A stretch of DNA of 64,000 nt from an uncultured Phycisphaerae bacterium (GTDB lineage: Bacteria > Planctomycetota > Phycisphaerae > Sedimentisphaerales > Anaerohalosphaeraceae): contig CALEDR010000021.1 in the NCBI GenBank assembly GCA_937949545.1, forward strand, positions 143,235 through 207,234. The letters are read 5' to 3'. The notes below the pieces were generated by a model. It saw only the letters and a program-made list of their open reading frames with translations. It searched no databases and was not told where the DNA came from. Below are positions 9,106 through 17,480 of the stretch, in pieces; the first letter of the stretch is position 1, and each line of letters starts with the position of its first letter. Position numbers and translations under genes: made by a program.

Positions 9106-10848
9106 ATGAAAGGATACAGAGCTACAAAACCGGTCATTCGACAGCGCGGTTCAGCCCTGATTGTCGCGGTTGTTCTGCTGCTGATATTGTCCATCTTTTC
9201 CATCGGCGTTCTCAAGAGTGCCGAAGGAGCCCATGTCCAGGCCGTCCAGCAGAAGCGGCAGACCGCCGCTCTGGCGGCCGCCGAAGCCGCTTACGAGCGA
9301 GCCATGTTCGCAATGAGTCAGCAGCCCGACCTGCTGTCGGCCCTGGCCGCCGGCGCTTTCGAAGAAACCCTTTCCTTTCCGGACAGCCAGGGGTCTTATT
9401 CTGTTTCCCTGGCCACTTTTCTGCAGGCCAAACCTATTTTTGAAATCACAGCCGTCGGCCGGTCCGGCATCTACGAAAAGACCATTCATACCTATGTAGT
9501 CCAGGCCATCAACGGCTGGGCCATGGGAAAATGCAAGGCCCCGGTCGGCGGCACTTCCTTTATTGATGTAGTCTTTGCCACCGGCGAAGTCGTGGATTTG
9601 CCCGTGGAAATCAATAAAGAAAATGACAGCCCGGATGTACGCGACATCAAAATCCAGGGCACACCCGTTTTCCTTCGTCCCGTGTATATGGGCGAATCCC
9701 GCTATACGATCGGCGGTCTGGACAAGTACGTGTCAGTAATGAACTGCTTCAAAAGCGGCATTTACTTCGATCAGCCCATGCTTCGGATTACAGACAACAG
9801 CGGTTTGGAAAGCAAGATTCAGCGGTTCCGCGATACGACGGACGCCCGATTCCGCTTTACGCCTGTAGCCGATGCTCCCACGCTGAAACTGCCCCAGCCG
9901 GCTGTTCATCTGGAGTTTTTCGTCGAAAACGGCATTGGCAAAATCTGCATCACAAACAACTGCACCGTCCGCGGTTTTATGCAGTCCAAGGACAGCTATA
10001 CGTATGATTTCCGCGTCAAACCCAAAAGCGTCGGGGAAGAATTCGAACGCTATCCGATTTATGCCTATCACGTCCGCCGCTCCAATGCAGACAGCAACGG
10101 CGACCGCTTTATCGTAGACCTCCCGCAAACCTATGTCTCCCAGGAATTCGGAGGGGTTTCCTCCGCCCCGGCCGGACAAATCTTTGTGGATGGAAATGTA
10201 GTCATTGGAAGCGGACGCACCCTCGGACAGCAGACCGATGTCATCCAGGGGCAGATAACCATTGTCGCCACCGGCAATATCTGGATAGCCGACTCCCTGA
10301 CAATATCGGACCAGGACAATTCCGGCCGAATCTACCCTCGACAATCCAACGGCCTGCCGCACCCTGAAAACCCCAATATTCTCGGACTGATCGCCAAAGG
10401 CGTCATCAAAATCGTCGATCCCGGAATGACGGAATACAGTTATGTGGATACTATGCCGAAAGAACCGGCAGGCTTTACTTATGTGCCGATTGGAAATCGG
10501 GAAAGCGCTGCCAAACCGATTTATATGCGGCTTCTGCCGAATCCGACGATTGTAGAGGCGGCTTTAACCATCGGCGGCGGAGGCTGGGGTGCTGAAAACG
10601 TAAAAAGAACCACTTACGGCGGAAGAAAAACAGTCTCGGCCAACAATGATCAGCTGATTTTGCGAGGCAGCATCACCGAAGCCGTACGAGGAGTCGTCGG
10701 GATAGTCGGACAGAATGGATATTTGAAATCGTATTATTGGGATGAACGCCTGCTGACAGGCATCCTGCCCGGAAATATCTGGCTCAAAGGAAAATATGTC
10801 CCGGTCCCAGGCGCCTGGACGGAAACCCAAACCGCCCAGACTCAATAG
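9106..10848 (+). CDS. Large PilX/GspK-like pilus protein, copy B
   Basis: This 580-residue protein is collinear with the preceding gene product. It shares the hydrophobic N-terminal helix, the AALAAAEAAYERAMFAMSQQ segment, the FDQPMLRI motif, the GQIFVDGNVVIGS / VATGNIWIADSL block and the terminal GNIWLKGKYVPVPG sequence. It arose by tandem duplication and diverged throughout, so both copies are probably under selection. The gap between them is 13 bases, with a GAGG Shine-Dalgarno before 9106. Its role is as uncertain as that of copy A. Confidence 0.75.
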   Translation: MKGYRATKPVIRQRGSALIVAVVLLLILSIFSIGVLKSAEGAHVQAVQQKRQTAALAAAEAAYERAMFAMSQQPDLLSALAAGAFEETLSFPDSQGSYSVSLATFLQAKPIFEITAVGRSGIYEKTIHTYVVQAINGWAMGKCKAPVGGTSFIDVVFATGEVVDLPVEINKENDSPDVRDIKIQGTPVFLRPVYMGESRYTIGGLDKYVSVMNCFKSGIYFDQPMLRITDNSGLESKIQRFRDTTDARFRFTPVADAPTLKLPQPAVHLEFFVENGIGKICITNNCTVRGFMQSKDSYTYDFRVKPKSVGEEFERYPIYAYHVRRSNADSNGDRFIVDLPQTYVSQEFGGVSSAPAGQIFVDGNVVIGSGRTLGQQTDVIQGQITIVATGNIWIADSLTISDQDNSGRIYPRQSNGLPHPENPNILGLIAKGVIKIVDPGMTEYSYVDTMPKEPAGFTYVPIGNRESAAKPIYMRLLPNPTIVEAALTIGGGGWGAENVKRTTYGGRKTVSANNDQLILRGSITEAVRGVVGIVGQNGYLKSYYWDERLLTGILPGNIWLKGKYVPVPGAWTETQTAQTQ

Positions 10849-10860
10849 ACAGGAGACCCT

Positions 10861-11931
10861 ATGCTGGCAACTGTCAAACAGAAATATCGTTCTCTGCTCG
10901 AGCGGCTGGAAATGAACGCCGTCGAATGGGCCGGACTGGACATCGGCTCTTCTTCGGTCAAACTGGTCAAGGGAACCTGGCGGAACCGAAAGTTCACCGT
11001 CACGGGGGCCTGTCAGTTTGACCTGCCGCCCGCTCAGAACTCTCAAAATCCGGATGACACTTCCGTGGCGGAGACCATTCGCCGTTGCCTGAATACAGCC
11101 GACTTAAACACTCCCTACGTGGTCTGCGCTCAGAGCGGGCCTGAAGTCGTTACCCGTCCTTTCCGCTTTCCTCTTATCCCCCACGAAGCGCTCAGCAAAG
11201 CCGTGGAACTCGAAGCCCAGCAGATGAGCCCCTTTGATGCCGATCAGAGCCTTGTGGCCTTCCAAACCATCCGCTCTTCCGCCGACGGCCATCAGGGCTT
11301 TTTGGTCGTCGCCATGCGGGACGCCGTTGAACGAACCGTTCGCCGGGTACACAGCGCCGGCGGCAAAGTGATGCTGATGGATGTCGAAGGACTGGCCGCT
11401 ATGAACTGCCTGTGCCACTGCATCCCGCAGGACCCGCACCCCTGCCGTACCCTCCTCCATTTGGGACATCGGTTTATCACCGTTACCATCCTCCGCGACA
11501 ACGGCATCCCGTTTATCCGAGACCTGACCTATGCCGGTTCCGACATAATGGTCTCCATCCGCAGGCAAACCGGTCTGGATGAAGAAACCATCCGTCAATC
11601 TCTCTTCGGACAGATGGATTCGATTCCTTCGCAGATATCGGCGGCTCTGAAAAACGCCGCCGCCCGTTGCCTGAACGACATCAATGATACACTCCGCTAT
11701 TATGTAACGCAAATTCCCGACTGCCAGGTCAAAAAACTGTATTTGTCGGGCGGGTGGGCGATGAGCCGGCCGTTTACGGAACTTTTGGCCGGCACACTGG
11801 GTGTCGAAACGGAAGTCTTTAACCCCTTCCGTTTTCTGAATCTTCAGACCCCGCCGGCTCAGGAAGCTTTACTGAAACTCGCCGGTCCGGTTTTCACGGT
11901 TGCAGCCGGATTGGCTATGAGGACCTGCTGA
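10861..11931 (+). CDS. pilM: Type IV pilus assembly protein PilM
   Basis: This 356-residue cytoplasmic protein has the actin-like (ASKHA) fold. The phosphate-1 motif is GLDIGSSSVKLVKG (about 21-34), and a later LYLSGGWAMSRPF supplies the second nucleotide-binding region. PilM binds the cytoplasmic tail of PilN and links the inner-membrane alignment complex to the cytoplasm. AGGAG lies five bases before the start. The stop overlaps the pilN-like start by one base, the usual pilMN coupling. Confidence 0.9.
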   Translation: MLATVKQKYRSLLERLEMNAVEWAGLDIGSSSVKLVKGTWRNRKFTVTGACQFDLPPAQNSQNPDDTSVAETIRRCLNTADLNTPYVVCAQSGPEVVTRPFRFPLIPHEALSKAVELEAQQMSPFDADQSLVAFQTIRSSADGHQGFLVVAMRDAVERTVRRVHSAGGKVMLMDVEGLAAMNCLCHCIPQDPHPCRTLLHLGHRFITVTILRDNGIPFIRDLTYAGSDIMVSIRRQTGLDEETIRQSLFGQMDSIPSQISAALKNAAARCLNDINDTLRYYVTQIPDCQVKKLYLSGGWAMSRPFTELLAGTLGVETEVFNPFRFLNLQTPPAQEALLKLAGPVFTVAAGLAMRTC

Positions 11932-12572
11932 TGCAATTTCGGATTGATCTATTACAGGGACAGGGATTGCCGAAAAGGAGCCGGCCGGGCACCATTGCCC
12001 TGGCTGCTGTACCCTTTGCCGTTCCGCTTCTGGCAACCGGTCTTCTGGCCGGCCAATGGTTCAGCCATGCAGCCCTGATGAAAACCGAACTGGCCATCCA
12101 TCGGCAAAACCTCCAGCATATAGCCGAACACGCCGAAGACCTCCAGCGTTATGAAGCTGTCCAGCAGAACATCCTGGCCGCACGTCACCGCATCAAAACG
12201 GTTCAGGATACCCTGCGGCTGGAAATGCCGCTCTCGCCTCTGCTGGCCGAATTGGTCCAGAATCTTCCGCCGGAGGTGTTCTTTACGGAACTGGATATCG
12301 CCTACCAGCCCGTCCGCCGCAAAATCACGGACCCCAAAAACAATCAGGTATCCTATATTCAGGTCATCCAGCGCACCCTTCGGCTGACCCTGGCGGCTCC
12401 AAACCGCCCTGAAAGCGATCAGGCCGTCAACGGCTATATCCAGAAACTGCGTTCGGCCCCCTGCCTGTCCTCCGTGGCTCAGGAAATCCAAATCCAGTCC
12501 CGACAGGAGGCGACTGATTCACAAAATCTGCTCCTGTACGAAATCCGATGTCCCCTGATTGAACAAAAATAA
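11931..12572 (+). CDS. pilN: PilN-like inner-membrane alignment protein
   Basis: This 213-residue bitopic protein has an N-terminal cytoplasmic stretch of about 20 residues, a membrane helix at about 18-42, a coiled region (HRQNLQHIAEHAEDLQRYE) and a periplasmic alpha/beta domain with the PilN-like pattern LPPEVFFTELDI. Sequence conservation of PilN is low, so the call rests on topology, size and the order M-N-O. It would bind PilM through its N terminus and pair with the PilO-like protein in the periplasm. Confidence 0.8.
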   Translation: MQFRIDLLQGQGLPKRSRPGTIALAAVPFAVPLLATGLLAGQWFSHAALMKTELAIHRQNLQHIAEHAEDLQRYEAVQQNILAARHRIKTVQDTLRLEMPLSPLLAELVQNLPPEVFFTELDIAYQPVRRKITDPKNNQVSYIQVIQRTLRLTLAAPNRPESDQAVNGYIQKLRSAPCLSSVAQEIQIQSRQEATDSQNLLLYEIRCPLIEQK

Positions 12573-12586
12573 AACGGATAGACCTT

Positions 12587-13198
12587 ATGATTTTTAAAAG
12601 TCGAAAATATTGGATGTCCGTGGCCTGTGTCTGGGGCCCCTGGCTTCTGCTGGCCGCAAGCTTCTATACCCTGGTGCTCACCCCTCAGGCCGAGCGTCTT
12701 AAGGCGGTCCATCAGGACCTCACCGTCAGCAGTGACCGCGTCAGTGTCGCCCGTCTGGCCTCTCAGCCGGAAACGCAGCAGCGCCAGCTGGAACTCCTGA
12801 ATGAGCTGCAGCAGCGAATCGACGATTTCCTGGTCCCTTCAGGGAAACAGGACAAAGTCCTGTTTGAAATCAGCCGGCTGGCCAATGCCGCCGGACTGAG
12901 CGAATACGCCGGCAAGACCCGCGAAGACGTCTGGTCCGCCGAAGAAGCCGGACGCGCCAAACTCAAACGGATGTGGCAGACCATCACCTTCCGCGGAACC
13001 TTCCAGCAGTTTGCTTCGTTCGTCAACGCCCTCGAAAGAAGCCGGCCGACCGTTTTCGTGGAAAGCGCCTCCATCGAACGAAGCCGCCAGGAGTCTAAGC
13101 TGCATTCCGCCAAACTCCTGGTGTCGTTTCTGATTCAGCCGGAGGCACCGACCTCCGGTGCCGTTTCCTGGATACCCAGGGAGGATTCATCTCTATGA
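12587..13198 (+). CDS. pilO: PilO-like inner-membrane alignment protein
   Basis: This 203-residue bitopic protein has a membrane helix at about 10-32, a coiled-coil stretch (ETQQRQLELLNELQQRIDDFL) and a ferredoxin-like periplasmic domain containing ITFRGTFQQFASFVNALERS, which resembles the PilO family core. It follows the pilN-like gene by 14 bases and overlaps the ParA gene by four bases. Together with the PilN-like protein it would form the periplasmic bridge to the secretin. Confidence 0.82.
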   Translation: MIFKSRKYWMSVACVWGPWLLLAASFYTLVLTPQAERLKAVHQDLTVSSDRVSVARLASQPETQQRQLELLNELQQRIDDFLVPSGKQDKVLFEISRLANAAGLSEYAGKTREDVWSAEEAGRAKLKRMWQTITFRGTFQQFASFVNALERSRPTVFVESASIERSRQESKLHSAKLLVSFLIQPEAPTSGAVSWIPREDSSL

Positions 13199-13992
13199 AA
13201 ACCTTTGCCGTAACCAATCAGAAGGGAGGATGCGGAAAAACCACCACCGCCGTCAATGTGGCGGCGGCGCTGGCCTCCCGCGGATACCGAACGCTCCTGG
13301 TGGACCTCGACCCGCAGGGACACGCCACACTGGCCTTCGGCCTTCAGCCCGACACCCTCGAGCAGACCATCTACGAAGCCCTGGTCAATCCCCAGGTCCT
13401 TCCGGGACGAATCCTGCAGCCGACCTGTCTGCCGACGCTTCAGCTGGCCCCCAGCAATGTGCTGCTGTCCGGAGCGGAGTCGCAGCTGCTTCGAATGATG
13501 GACCGGGAGTTTGTGCTCCGCCGTCTTCTGGAAGAGCTGGCCGCTTCGTTTGATTACTGTCTGATTGACTGCTCGCCGTCGCTGAATCTTCTGACGCTGA
13601 ACGCGATGGCGGCCGCCGACGAACTGATTCTTCCCGTCCAGACGCAGTATTACGCCCTCGAAGGACTGCGACAGGTGATGGAAACGGTGGACGTTGTCCG
13701 GGAGCGCTTTGCTCCAAATCTCCGCATCCGCGGGATTCTGCTGACGCTCGTGGAGCGCCGGACACTCCTGAGCCGGCAGGTTGAAGAGCAGATGCGGGAG
13801 TATTTCGGTCCGCTGATTTTTCAAACGGTCATTCACCGCAGTGTCCGTCTGGCCGAGGCCCCCAGTGCCGGCCAGTCCGTGATCACATACGCACCGCAGA
13901 GTATCGGCGCCGCTGAATATCAATCCCTTACGGATGAGTTGCTCTATGAAACCCAGAACCGGACTGCACAAGAAAGTGTCCTTTATATTTGA
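13195..13992 (+). CDS. ParA/Soj-family ATPase, orphan, within the pilus operon
   Basis: This 265-residue protein has the deviant Walker A motif QKGGCGKTTTA with signature Lys10 and Lys15, then LVDLDPQGHAT (switch I region) and LIDCSPSLNLLT (Walker B). The length is that of a full chromosomal-type ParA. No ParB gene or parS-like repeat is nearby. It sits between the PilO-like and PilP-like genes, overlapping both, and is therefore expressed with the pilus machine. In other bacteria ParA/MinD-like ATPases position pili, flagella or secretion systems at poles. Polar or patterned placement of this machine is the best inference, and a standard chromosome-segregation Soj is the alternative. Confidence 0.9.
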   Translation: MKTFAVTNQKGGCGKTTTAVNVAAALASRGYRTLLVDLDPQGHATLAFGLQPDTLEQTIYEALVNPQVLPGRILQPTCLPTLQLAPSNVLLSGAESQLLRMMDREFVLRRLLEELAASFDYCLIDCSPSLNLLTLNAMAAADELILPVQTQYYALEGLRQVMETVDVVRERFAPNLRIRGILLTLVERRTLLSRQVEEQMREYFGPLIFQTVIHRSVRLAEAPSAGQSVITYAPQSIGAAEYQSLTDELLYETQNRTAQESVLYI

Positions 13993-14596
13993 CGGGGTTC
14001 CCACTCCGCCGGCCGCCTCGGCCGCATCGGCCGGACCGATGCCGTCCGTCGGTCCCGCCGGCTCAAATACCTATACCCCCCAGCCCCTCCCGGCCTCCGC
14101 TCCGGCCGCCCGTCCCGCAGGTCCGAAAGACATGCGGACCTCCGCAGCCAAAAACCGCAAGAAAAACAAAAAGGACGCCCGACAGACCCAGATGCAGATT
14201 CTCGTCGGCGTCCTTTCGCTGGTTCTGATAGCGACTCTCTTTTTTGTGATGCGCACCCCAGCGGCGCCTCCGAAAAAGGCCGCTGCCTCCGTTTTGAGCC
14301 CCTCTGCGGAATCGGCGGCTTCCGAACCCGCCAAATGGGTGCGTCCCGAACCCTGGCCTGAACAGATGCGCGACCCGATGGCCCCGGACACAGCAGGACA
14401 AATCCCCGGCGCCGGCTCAGATGCCTTTGCGGTTCGCGGCATCGTCTTCAGCCAAACCAATCCGTCCGCCATCATCGGAAACCAGATTGTTTTTATCGGT
14501 GATACGCTCAACGGAATCCGAATCGTCAAGATTACCAAGGACGCCGTCGAATTCGAAAAAGACGGCAAACGCTGGACCCAGACGGTTCAGCCGTAA
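13946..14596 (+). CDS. PilP/GspC-like secretin-coupling protein
   Basis: This protein of about 216 residues has a Pro/Ala-rich cytoplasmic N terminus with a Lys/Arg-rich patch (KNRKKNKKDAR), one membrane helix at about 83-103 and a periplasmic C-terminal domain. The sequence AVRGIVFSQTNPSAIIGNQI and the following IGDTLNGIRI resemble the homology region of GspC/PilP, which contacts the first N domain of the secretin. Start codons at 13934 and 13946 are both possible; the latter has a weak GGATGAG upstream. It overlaps the parA 3' end and precedes the secretin gene. Confidence 0.72.
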   Translation: MKPRTGLHKKVSFIFDGVPTPPAASAASAGPMPSVGPAGSNTYTPQPLPASAPAARPAGPKDMRTSAAKNRKKNKKDARQTQMQILVGVLSLVLIATLFFVMRTPAAPPKKAAASVLSPSAESAASEPAKWVRPEPWPEQMRDPMAPDTAGQIPGAGSDAFAVRGIVFSQTNPSAIIGNQIVFIGDTLNGIRIVKITKDAVEFEKDGKRWTQTVQP

Positions 14597-14627
14597 AACG
14601 GATTGTATCTTTCGAAAGGATAACAGG

Positions 14628-16109
14628 ATGGAAAAGACAGGCAGCAAAATCCTTTGGACGTTTTTATGGCCGGCAGTCTTTCTGCTTTGGCTGGCGGCAA
14701 CGGCATCCGCCCAGGACGGCGGGCCCGCAGAAGAGTCCTCCGCAATGCGGGCCGAACGGCTCAGTCCCGTTCAGCAGCGAATGCAGCAGACCGTCAGTGT
14801 GGATTTCCGAAACACGCCGATTGACGATGTGCTTCGCATCCTGGCCCGCCAGGCCGGTGTGGACATCATCAAAAGCCCCAAAGTCGAAGGCACCGTTACC
14901 GCCACCCTGAATAACGTCCCGCTGACCGAGGCGCTGGCCAACATTCTCGAAGCGCACGGATACAGCTACGTGACCACCGAAAACATGATTCGAGTCATGC
15001 CCGCCAGCGACATCATCGATGCGAGAGAGAAAATCATCAGCCGAATCTACCGGATTACTTATGCCGACGTTAAAGACGTGGAAACAGCCCTCCGCAAATT
15101 CATCACAGAACGGGGCTCCATTTCCGCCAATCCCGGCACCAGCAATATCATCGTCACGGATGTCGAAAGCAAAATCAAGGCCATCGATTCCTTCATCGAA
15201 GAAATCGACCGCATCACCCCGCAGATCCTCGTCGAGGCCAAAATCTACGACATCTCCTCCCGGGCCAATCTGGACCTGGGCGTCGAATGGCAGATGGGCA
15301 CCAACACCCTGTATGACCTGCAGGGAAGCTCCTATTCCAACGGGACAGCCGTCACCAGCACCATCGGCAACGCCGTGCAGGGCACCGTAACCAATCCGGC
15401 CATCACCAGCGTTTTCTCCGGCGACGTCGGAAAAACCTCCAGCACCGACGGCCTCTTCCGCTTCGGCATCCTGAACGACCATGTTCGGCTCGATGCCGCC
15501 CTGAAAGCCAAACAGGAAGACATTCGGGCCAAGCTGCTGGCCAATCCGCGCATTCTCGTGCTGGACAATGTGCAGGCCGAAATCAAAATCGTGGAAGAAT
15601 TTCCCTATCAGGAGCTAACGGAAAGCAGCGGCGGCGGCAGCATCGGCACTACAGCCTTCCGTGAGGTCGGCATTGAACTGCGCGTCGTGCCTCATCTGAC
15701 GCGCGACGGGCTCATCCGGCTGCTGCTGAATCCCAAATTCAGCGTCCGCACGGGCGAGGTCGTCATCACAGGCATCAGCAACCCCATCCCGCAGCCCATC
15801 ATCGCCAGCCGGGAAACCATGACCACTGCCCTGATTCGGGACGGACAGACCGTCGTTATCGGCGGCCTGAAAAAACAGGATGTTTCTCAGCAGATCAACA
15901 AAATCCCCGTCCTGGGCAATCTGCCTCTGGTAGGCTTCCTTTTCCGCTCTGAGGGCGAAAGCACCATGAACAGTGAACTGGTCATCTTCATCACACCCAC
16001 GATTGTGAAAAATCCCATTCTCAGCGAGGAAGAACAGCAGCATCTGGCCAACACCGTCTTTACAACACCGCAGGCACCTCAGCCGCGCATCAAAGACCTG
16101 ATGAATTGA
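14628..16109 (+). CDS. Outer-membrane secretin, PilQ/GspD family
   Basis: This 493-residue precursor has a signal peptide (cleavage near ASA/QD, residue 28). Residues about 55-195 hold the N-domains (DFRNTPIDDVLRILARQAG, then a KH-like repeat ending NIIVTDVESKIKAIDSFI). The secretin core lies at about 205-465 and includes ILVEAKIYDIS, VPHLTRDGLIRLLL, IGGLKKQDVSQ, the PVLGNLPLVGFLFR motif and LVIFITPTIV. It forms the outer-membrane gate of the pilus or type II machine. The start at 14628 follows AAAGGA; open frame upstream is not coding. It is short for a secretin, having few N domains, which fits planctomycete examples. Confidence 0.94.
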   Translation: MEKTGSKILWTFLWPAVFLLWLAATASAQDGGPAEESSAMRAERLSPVQQRMQQTVSVDFRNTPIDDVLRILARQAGVDIIKSPKVEGTVTATLNNVPLTEALANILEAHGYSYVTTENMIRVMPASDIIDAREKIISRIYRITYADVKDVETALRKFITERGSISANPGTSNIIVTDVESKIKAIDSFIEEIDRITPQILVEAKIYDISSRANLDLGVEWQMGTNTLYDLQGSSYSNGTAVTSTIGNAVQGTVTNPAITSVFSGDVGKTSSTDGLFRFGILNDHVRLDAALKAKQEDIRAKLLANPRILVLDNVQAEIKIVEEFPYQELTESSGGGSIGTTAFREVGIELRVVPHLTRDGLIRLLLNPKFSVRTGEVVITGISNPIPQPIIASRETMTTALIRDGQTVVIGGLKKQDVSQQINKIPVLGNLPLVGFLFRSEGESTMNSELVIFITPTIVKNPILSEEEQQHLANTVFTTPQAPQPRIKDLMN

Positions 16110-16133
16110 GAGTATCCAACAAAACCCGTCATC

Positions 16134-16153
16134 ATTCCCGCGCAGGCGGGAAT
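16134..16153. repeat. Short palindromic element between convergent genes
   Basis: ATTCCCGC and GCGGGAAT form an eight-base-pair stem with a four-base loop, 25 bases after the secretin stop. The sequence around it (GTCATCATTCCCGCGCAGG) resembles a small hairpin element scattered through many unrelated bacterial genomes. No T-run follows, so it is not a classical terminator, though it could protect the 3' end of the secretin mRNA. I see only this full copy in the window. Confidence 0.5.
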
Positions 16154-16207
16154 CCAGACCCTTTGACGCGGTTTTGTTCGAAGCCCCAAGTCAGCGGCTC
16201 TCGGAAA

Positions 16208-17296
16208 TCATTCCGATCCGTCGGAATCCTCTTTCCGGCGGCTTTTTCCCTGCGCCTCCATCTCTTTCAGCAGCCGCCGCCAGGTTTGGATATGCCCCTG
16301 CTCATCCTCCTGATTCTTCCACAGCATCCGCCGGGAGGCCTCTTCCCAAGCCGCCGCCTCGAGCAGCCGGCTGTAATGCTCAACCGCCTTGGACTCGACC
16401 CAAATGCCTGTCTTCAAAATCCACTTCGCCCCCGCCAGCCGAGACCCAAGCCCGAACACAACACCGACGGCCTGCCAGAAGAACCGCAAAGGGCTCGGTC
16501 GAAAACCGTACTCGTACAGCTGTGTCTGAAAATCCTGCCAGTGCGTCAGCTCGTTGCACATCGCCGCAATCAGCTCGCGATTGAGCTCCGTCCGCTCCGG
16601 ACCGATCTGAAGCCGATAAATCGTCGTCGCCATCAACTCCAGCGAATGCAGCGTCCGAAGGGCCCGGGCGATCTTCTTTCGTCCCTCCGGACTCAGCTTC
16701 TCTCCGCGAAACGCCACATCCTCCCGCCGCATCAGGGGCCGCAACACCTCCACTTCCGCCCCTGCCGACCGTTCATCCGCAGGTCGGGATCCGCCCTGAA
16801 CTCTGCGGCGGAGATGCTGACGGGTCTGCACACGGACAAATGCCTCTTCATAGCGCTTGTGCTCTTGCGGCGTCTGCGGAACAAGAGCCGGAACCGGACG
16901 GGGTCTTCCGGTCTGCGGGTCCACCGCCACAAAGGTCAGATAGGCCGTGGTCGCCAGAGCTCGCCGACCTTGCTGCGGATTTTCACAATACACCTCCACC
17001 GCCACCTCCATCGAGGTGCGGCCGGCATAACTGACCACCGCATCCAGCACCACCTGATCTCCGATATGAATGGGCTGCTCGAACTGCAGCGTGTCCATCG
17101 CCGCCGTCACCACCGGCCCCCCCGCGTGACGCTGGGCCGCCATCGAGGCCGCCATATCAATCTCCGCCGCAATCGCCCCTCCAAACGCCGTCCCAAACGG
17201 ATTGGCCTGGTTGGGCATCAGCAGAAACCGCGTTTGAACCCGGCTGTCCGAAGGTGTTTTCGAAGGACGGTTTATCTTGTCAGAGGGTTCTGCCAT
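16208..17296 (-). CDS. Hotdog-fold acyl-CoA thioesterase fused to a Coq7-like di-iron domain
   Basis: The 362-residue protein has two parts. Residues about 20-135 form a YciA/BACH-like hotdog domain (LMPNQANPFGTAFGG, later TAYLTFVAVD). Residues about 205-345 form a ferritin-like four-helix domain with E220, E249-x-x-H252, E301 and E332-x-x-H335. That order and spacing match the di-iron ligands of Coq7-type hydroxylases. A basic linker joins them. The first part should hydrolyse acyl-CoA; the second could bind two irons and perform an oxidation or serve as an oxygen or peroxide sink. AAGGAG precedes the ATG. I know of no characterised protein with this pairing, so the joint function is unknown. 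Confidence 0.82.
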   Translation of the reverse strand: MAEPSDKINRPSKTPSDSRVQTRFLLMPNQANPFGTAFGGAIAAEIDMAASMAAQRHAGGPVVTAAMDTLQFEQPIHIGDQVVLDAVVSYAGRTSMEVAVEVYCENPQQGRRALATTAYLTFVAVDPQTGRPRPVPALVPQTPQEHKRYEEAFVRVQTRQHLRRRVQGGSRPADERSAGAEVEVLRPLMRREDVAFRGEKLSPEGRKKIARALRTLHSLELMATTIYRLQIGPERTELNRELIAAMCNELTHWQDFQTQLYEYGFRPSPLRFFWQAVGVVFGLGSRLAGAKWILKTGIWVESKAVEHYSRLLEAAAWEEASRRMLWKNQEDEQGHIQTWRRLLKEMEAQGKSRRKEDSDGSE

Positions 17297-17480
17297 TTTA
17301 CGACTCCTTATGTTGTTCTGCGTCTGATAATATAAGCAAAAAACAATCTGAAAAAAAGCAAAGAATCTTCAAAAATTTTTTCACATCATTTTGGCCATTT
17401 TTCAAATTATCATCTCTGCTCCAACGGTCGATAATACCGTCAGACGCTCTTTCTCAGGGAACAGAAAGGAGATTTTTCTT

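Noticed and set aside
16106..17335. Plus-strand open frame of 409 codons opposite the hotdog/Coq7-like gene
   Set aside because: It is Arg/Pro/His-rich without motifs, and the minus strand has a full set of catalytic ligands.
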